Assembly: GCA_002794785.1 (NCBI GenBank)
Contig: NBBA01000001.1
Coordinates: 806,001 to 870,000, forward strand
DNA length: 64,000 bases
Reading direction: 5' to 3'
DNA from: Coniferiporia sulphurascens
Taxonomy: Eukaryota > Basidiomycota > Agaricomycetes > Hymenochaetales > Hymenochaetaceae
Both the position numbers and the translations under genes were made by a program. The notes beneath the pieces are model-generated. The model was not told the origin of the DNA and did no database searches. It was given only the letters and a program-made list of their open reading frames with translations. The number at the start of each line of letters is the position of its first letter. Position 1 is the first letter of the stretch. Positions 61,576-64,000 of the stretch are shown one piece after another.

Positions 61576-61593
61576 CGCACTTGGACAAGTGCG
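61576..61593 (-). promoter_or_regulatory. Perfect 18-bp palindrome upstream of unit copy 3
   Basis: CGCACTTGGACAAGTGCG, with tataaatac close by at about 61610, as in the other copies. Confidence 0.5.
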
Positions 61594-61857
61594 AAACACG
61601 TTTCCAACGAAGTATTTATACAGCTTGTAATATCTCATACAATAGCGTGTATCGGCCTTATATTTATTGTATTCATAAACGCTCATACAATCTAAGTACC
61701 TACTACATGTTAATGCTAGAATCGATCACAAAGCGCGCATCGACAAAATAAAATAAGAACGGGTATTATACAATTATACAACGCGGGATTGAAAATACTA
61801 AAAGGAAAGACTCGTCGGAATAAGACAAAGACTACATATTAGTAGAATGGATCACAT

Positions 61858-64000
61858 CTAGTTACGGGCCAGAATATTGACCCAAGAGGCACCACTACAT
61901 ACTCGTAGTTTCTCCCAATCAAACGTGAGTGGACTGCCACCCGGGAGGCGTAGAATAGACAGATCATAAATTGCATGAGCATGGGCATATGGGAACCAAA
62001 ACAAAAGATTGCCAGAGTCATCTTTCATCCACCCATCATCATCAATACTGTTTGAGAAAAATTCTTTTCCCACCTTGGAAGCTGTTACTGAACTGTTCAC
62101 ATCCCATATCCTCAGGGTGTTGTCACGTGAGCCAGAGACAATATGGCTTCCATCAGGGGAGTAAGGCAACAGACCTCACCCAGTCTGAATGGCCTGTGAG
62201 GGGCTCTCCCACAGGACTCCCAGTCTCTGAGCACTATCCCATGATCCTCTTCAGGGTGCTGTCATCTGAGCTGGAGACAATATGCCTTCCATCAGGGGAG
62301 TAAGCAACAGATCTCACATAATCTGAATGGCCTGTGAGGGGCTCTCCCAAAGGCCTCCCAGTCAGAGCATCCCAGATCCTCAGGGTGCTGTCATCTGAGC
62401 TGGAGACAATATGCCTTCCATCAGGGGAGTAAGCAACAGACCTCACATGGTCTGAATGGCCTGTGAGGGGCTCTCCTGCAGGACTCCCAGTCTGAGCATC
62501 CCATATCCTCAGGGTCATGTCACGTGAGCCAGAGACAATATGGCTTCCATCAGGGGAGTAGGCAACACAATTGACATTATCTGAATGTCCTGTGAGGGGC
62601 TCACCCACAGGACTCCCAGTCTGAGCATCCCATATCCTCAGGGTGTTGTCAGATGAGCCAGAGACAATATGCCTTCCATCAGGGGAGTAGGCAACAGACC
62701 AGACAGCCTCTGAATGGCCTGTGAGGGGCTCTCCCACAGGACTCCCAGTCTGAGCATCCCAGATCCTCAGGGTGCTGTCATTTGAGCCAGACACAATATG
62801 CCTTCCATCAGGGGAAAAAGCAACAGCATCAATAGAACTATCTGTATTAGATGTCCATAGACTTGTATTCCAGTTATTCTCCTTTCCTGAAATAATAAGA
62901 GGTTGGTTGGAAAAGCATGGATACAACTGCTTGGCTACAGAGCTCTCTGTAGGAGCCCAAGATAGTGCTGAGATGTAGAGGTGGGGAGTACTGATAGATA
63001 TTGGTGTGTAGTTTGCAGTCACTAATCTGTACAAGTCATGGGCAATAGCAGATGGTGTCCCAGACAACTATTCACAGAGTAGTACTTGTTGAGAATGAGT
63101 CCATGTAAAATACTGCAGATGAACATACCTTATCCCATTTTGAGAACTTCTCTAAGATATCTATGCCTGATTTCACTTGCCCCATGATGCTCAGACATTC
63201 CAGCCAAAATAAGATTTTTGGACAGCAAAATAAATCATCCAATTGCTCTTGCAATTTCACATTATTCATATCCAATCTAGAGCTATCAAGATGATTCATC
63301 CAATAGAGGCAGCTGTACTGCAAGTGCTGTGGAATCTGCAGGGTAATCCTGTCCTGGAGGTCTGTAATAGCACTGTTTGGTAGATATGGTGTGTCCATGT
63401 TACAGATATTAAATCTCAGCTGAGTAGACATGATTTCCAAGCTCCTTGTAGTCATGATAGAGTCTATAGAGCTGGGCACGGTCCAATAGACATCAGAGCG
63501 CATCTCAGAACTCATGAAATCAAGGAAAGATGGATGGCAAACATGGATTGCACCATTTTGACTTTCATCTCTGTACAAAACAGCTTGAAGCCTGTCAATA
63601 GTACTCTTGACAACTGTATGGCTCAAGTTGGCTTGGTAAGCTGCCAGGAACTGAAAAAGTGCATCTTCAGGGAGTGGCCTGTTTTTAGCTGTGCAGATGA
63701 TTACACTGAGCACTGTTTTCACTATCTGTGCATTCCTATTTGACTTTGTGGATGTTCCTTTGAGAACAAGAGTATAAATAATATCAAGTTCAGATTCTTG
63801 GCTGCCTGCTGAGTTTTGGGAGAGGAGCTTGGAGATTGCATATTGCTTGTCAATCTCCCCATCAATATAACGAAAGGCAGTGAAAATCCAGATGAATAGC
63901 CCTGATGCCTTGGATGCAAGGTCTTTCATCTGATTCTCCAATAGTTCTACTTTGTATTTCTCAGCACAGGATTTGGTGTATATCAGAATATCCTTCTCCA
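61858..64000 (-). pseudogene. NLR3: C-terminal part of a NACHT-WD40 receptor (5' part outside window)
   Basis: The exon from the window edge to 63129 covers the region after NACHT (KASGLFIWIFTAFRYIDGEI onward), frame intact. Intron 63128-63068. The WD exon 63067-61858 has about six repeats. In the fifth, several small insertions (62216-62262) shift the frame and give a stop at 62234, and an extra A sits at about 62163. The final tail ending WVNILARN at 61858 is otherwise well kept. In the region after NACHT it resembles NLR1 more than NLR2. Whether the part outside the window is intact is unknown. Confidence 0.75.

Larger units (their letters stand above)
59500..64000. repeat. Partial third copy of the unit-NLR block
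   Basis: Same order and orientation as 46.97-52 kb: unidentified unit (-) followed by an NLR (-). MDR and F-box genes are not seen on its left side, apart from the old F-box pseudogene at 57.6-58.7 kb. It runs past the window's end. Confidence 0.75.

Noticed and set aside
1..64000. tRNA or rRNA genes
   Set aside because: No cloverleaf or rRNA-like segment was noticed by eye; a dedicated scan was not possible, so small RNA genes may be missed.

Overview
The window looks like a chromosomal segment of an agaricomycete (mushroom-forming basidiomycete) genome. The evidence is many short GT-AG introns (about 50-80 nt), multi-exon genes on both strands, NACHT-WD40 NLR genes, basidiomycete-type F-box-like genes, and no operons or ribosome-binding sites. 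Exon structures were built by hand from splice motifs, reading-frame phase and comparison of copies inside the window; nothing was checked against a database or RNA.

Layout. 1-1.85 kb: 3' part of a proline-rich protein gene (+). 2.8-6.6 kb: F-box-like gene A (-), a broken F-box-like fragment, and MDR1, a GroES-like/zinc-type medium-chain dehydrogenase/reductase (-). 7.25-7.47 kb: a decayed TA-flanked MITE. 7.7-13.0 kb: NLR1 (+), a pseudogene broken by two solo LTRs in opposite orientation and by indels. 13.2-16.3 kb: a decayed unidentified gene unit carrying a poly(A)-tailed retroposon. 16.5-17.9 kb: MDR2 (-). 18.2-19.3 kb: unidentified coding remnants. 20.5-23.8 kb: F-box-like genes B and C (-) with a C-terminal fragment between them. 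25.9-29.5 kb: an OPT-family oligopeptide transporter gene (+) with about 20 exons, including an apparent 2-nt microexon. 33.5-37.3 kb: a C2H2 zinc-finger transcription-factor gene (+). 40.6-43.8 kb: F-box-like genes D and E (+). 45.2-46.6 kb: MDR3 (+). 47-48.8 kb: second copy of the unidentified unit. 49.1-53.65 kb: NLR2 (-), the most complete NLR. 53.9-54.5 kb: an intact-looking TA-flanked MITE. 57.6-58.7 kb: F-box-like pseudogene. 59.5-61.6 kb: third copy of the unidentified unit. 61.86-64 kb: NLR3 (-), running off the window and frameshifted.

The dominant structure is a large inverted duplication. The left arm (about 7.5-22.2 kb: NLR1, unit, MDR2, remnant, F-box B) is mirrored by the right arm (about 42-53.7 kb: F-box E, remnant, MDR3, unit, NLR2). 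Between them lies a roughly 20-kb spacer with the transporter and the transcription factor. A further partial copy (unit + NLR3) follows the right arm in the same orientation. Insertions present in one arm only (two LTRs, one retroposon) date after the duplication, and the other copies show the empty sites.

NLR, F-box-like and dehydrogenase families often expand in agaricomycetes. Here they have multiplied together, in a block that also carries promoter repeats. A role in non-self recognition or another accessory function is an inference, not shown by the sequence.
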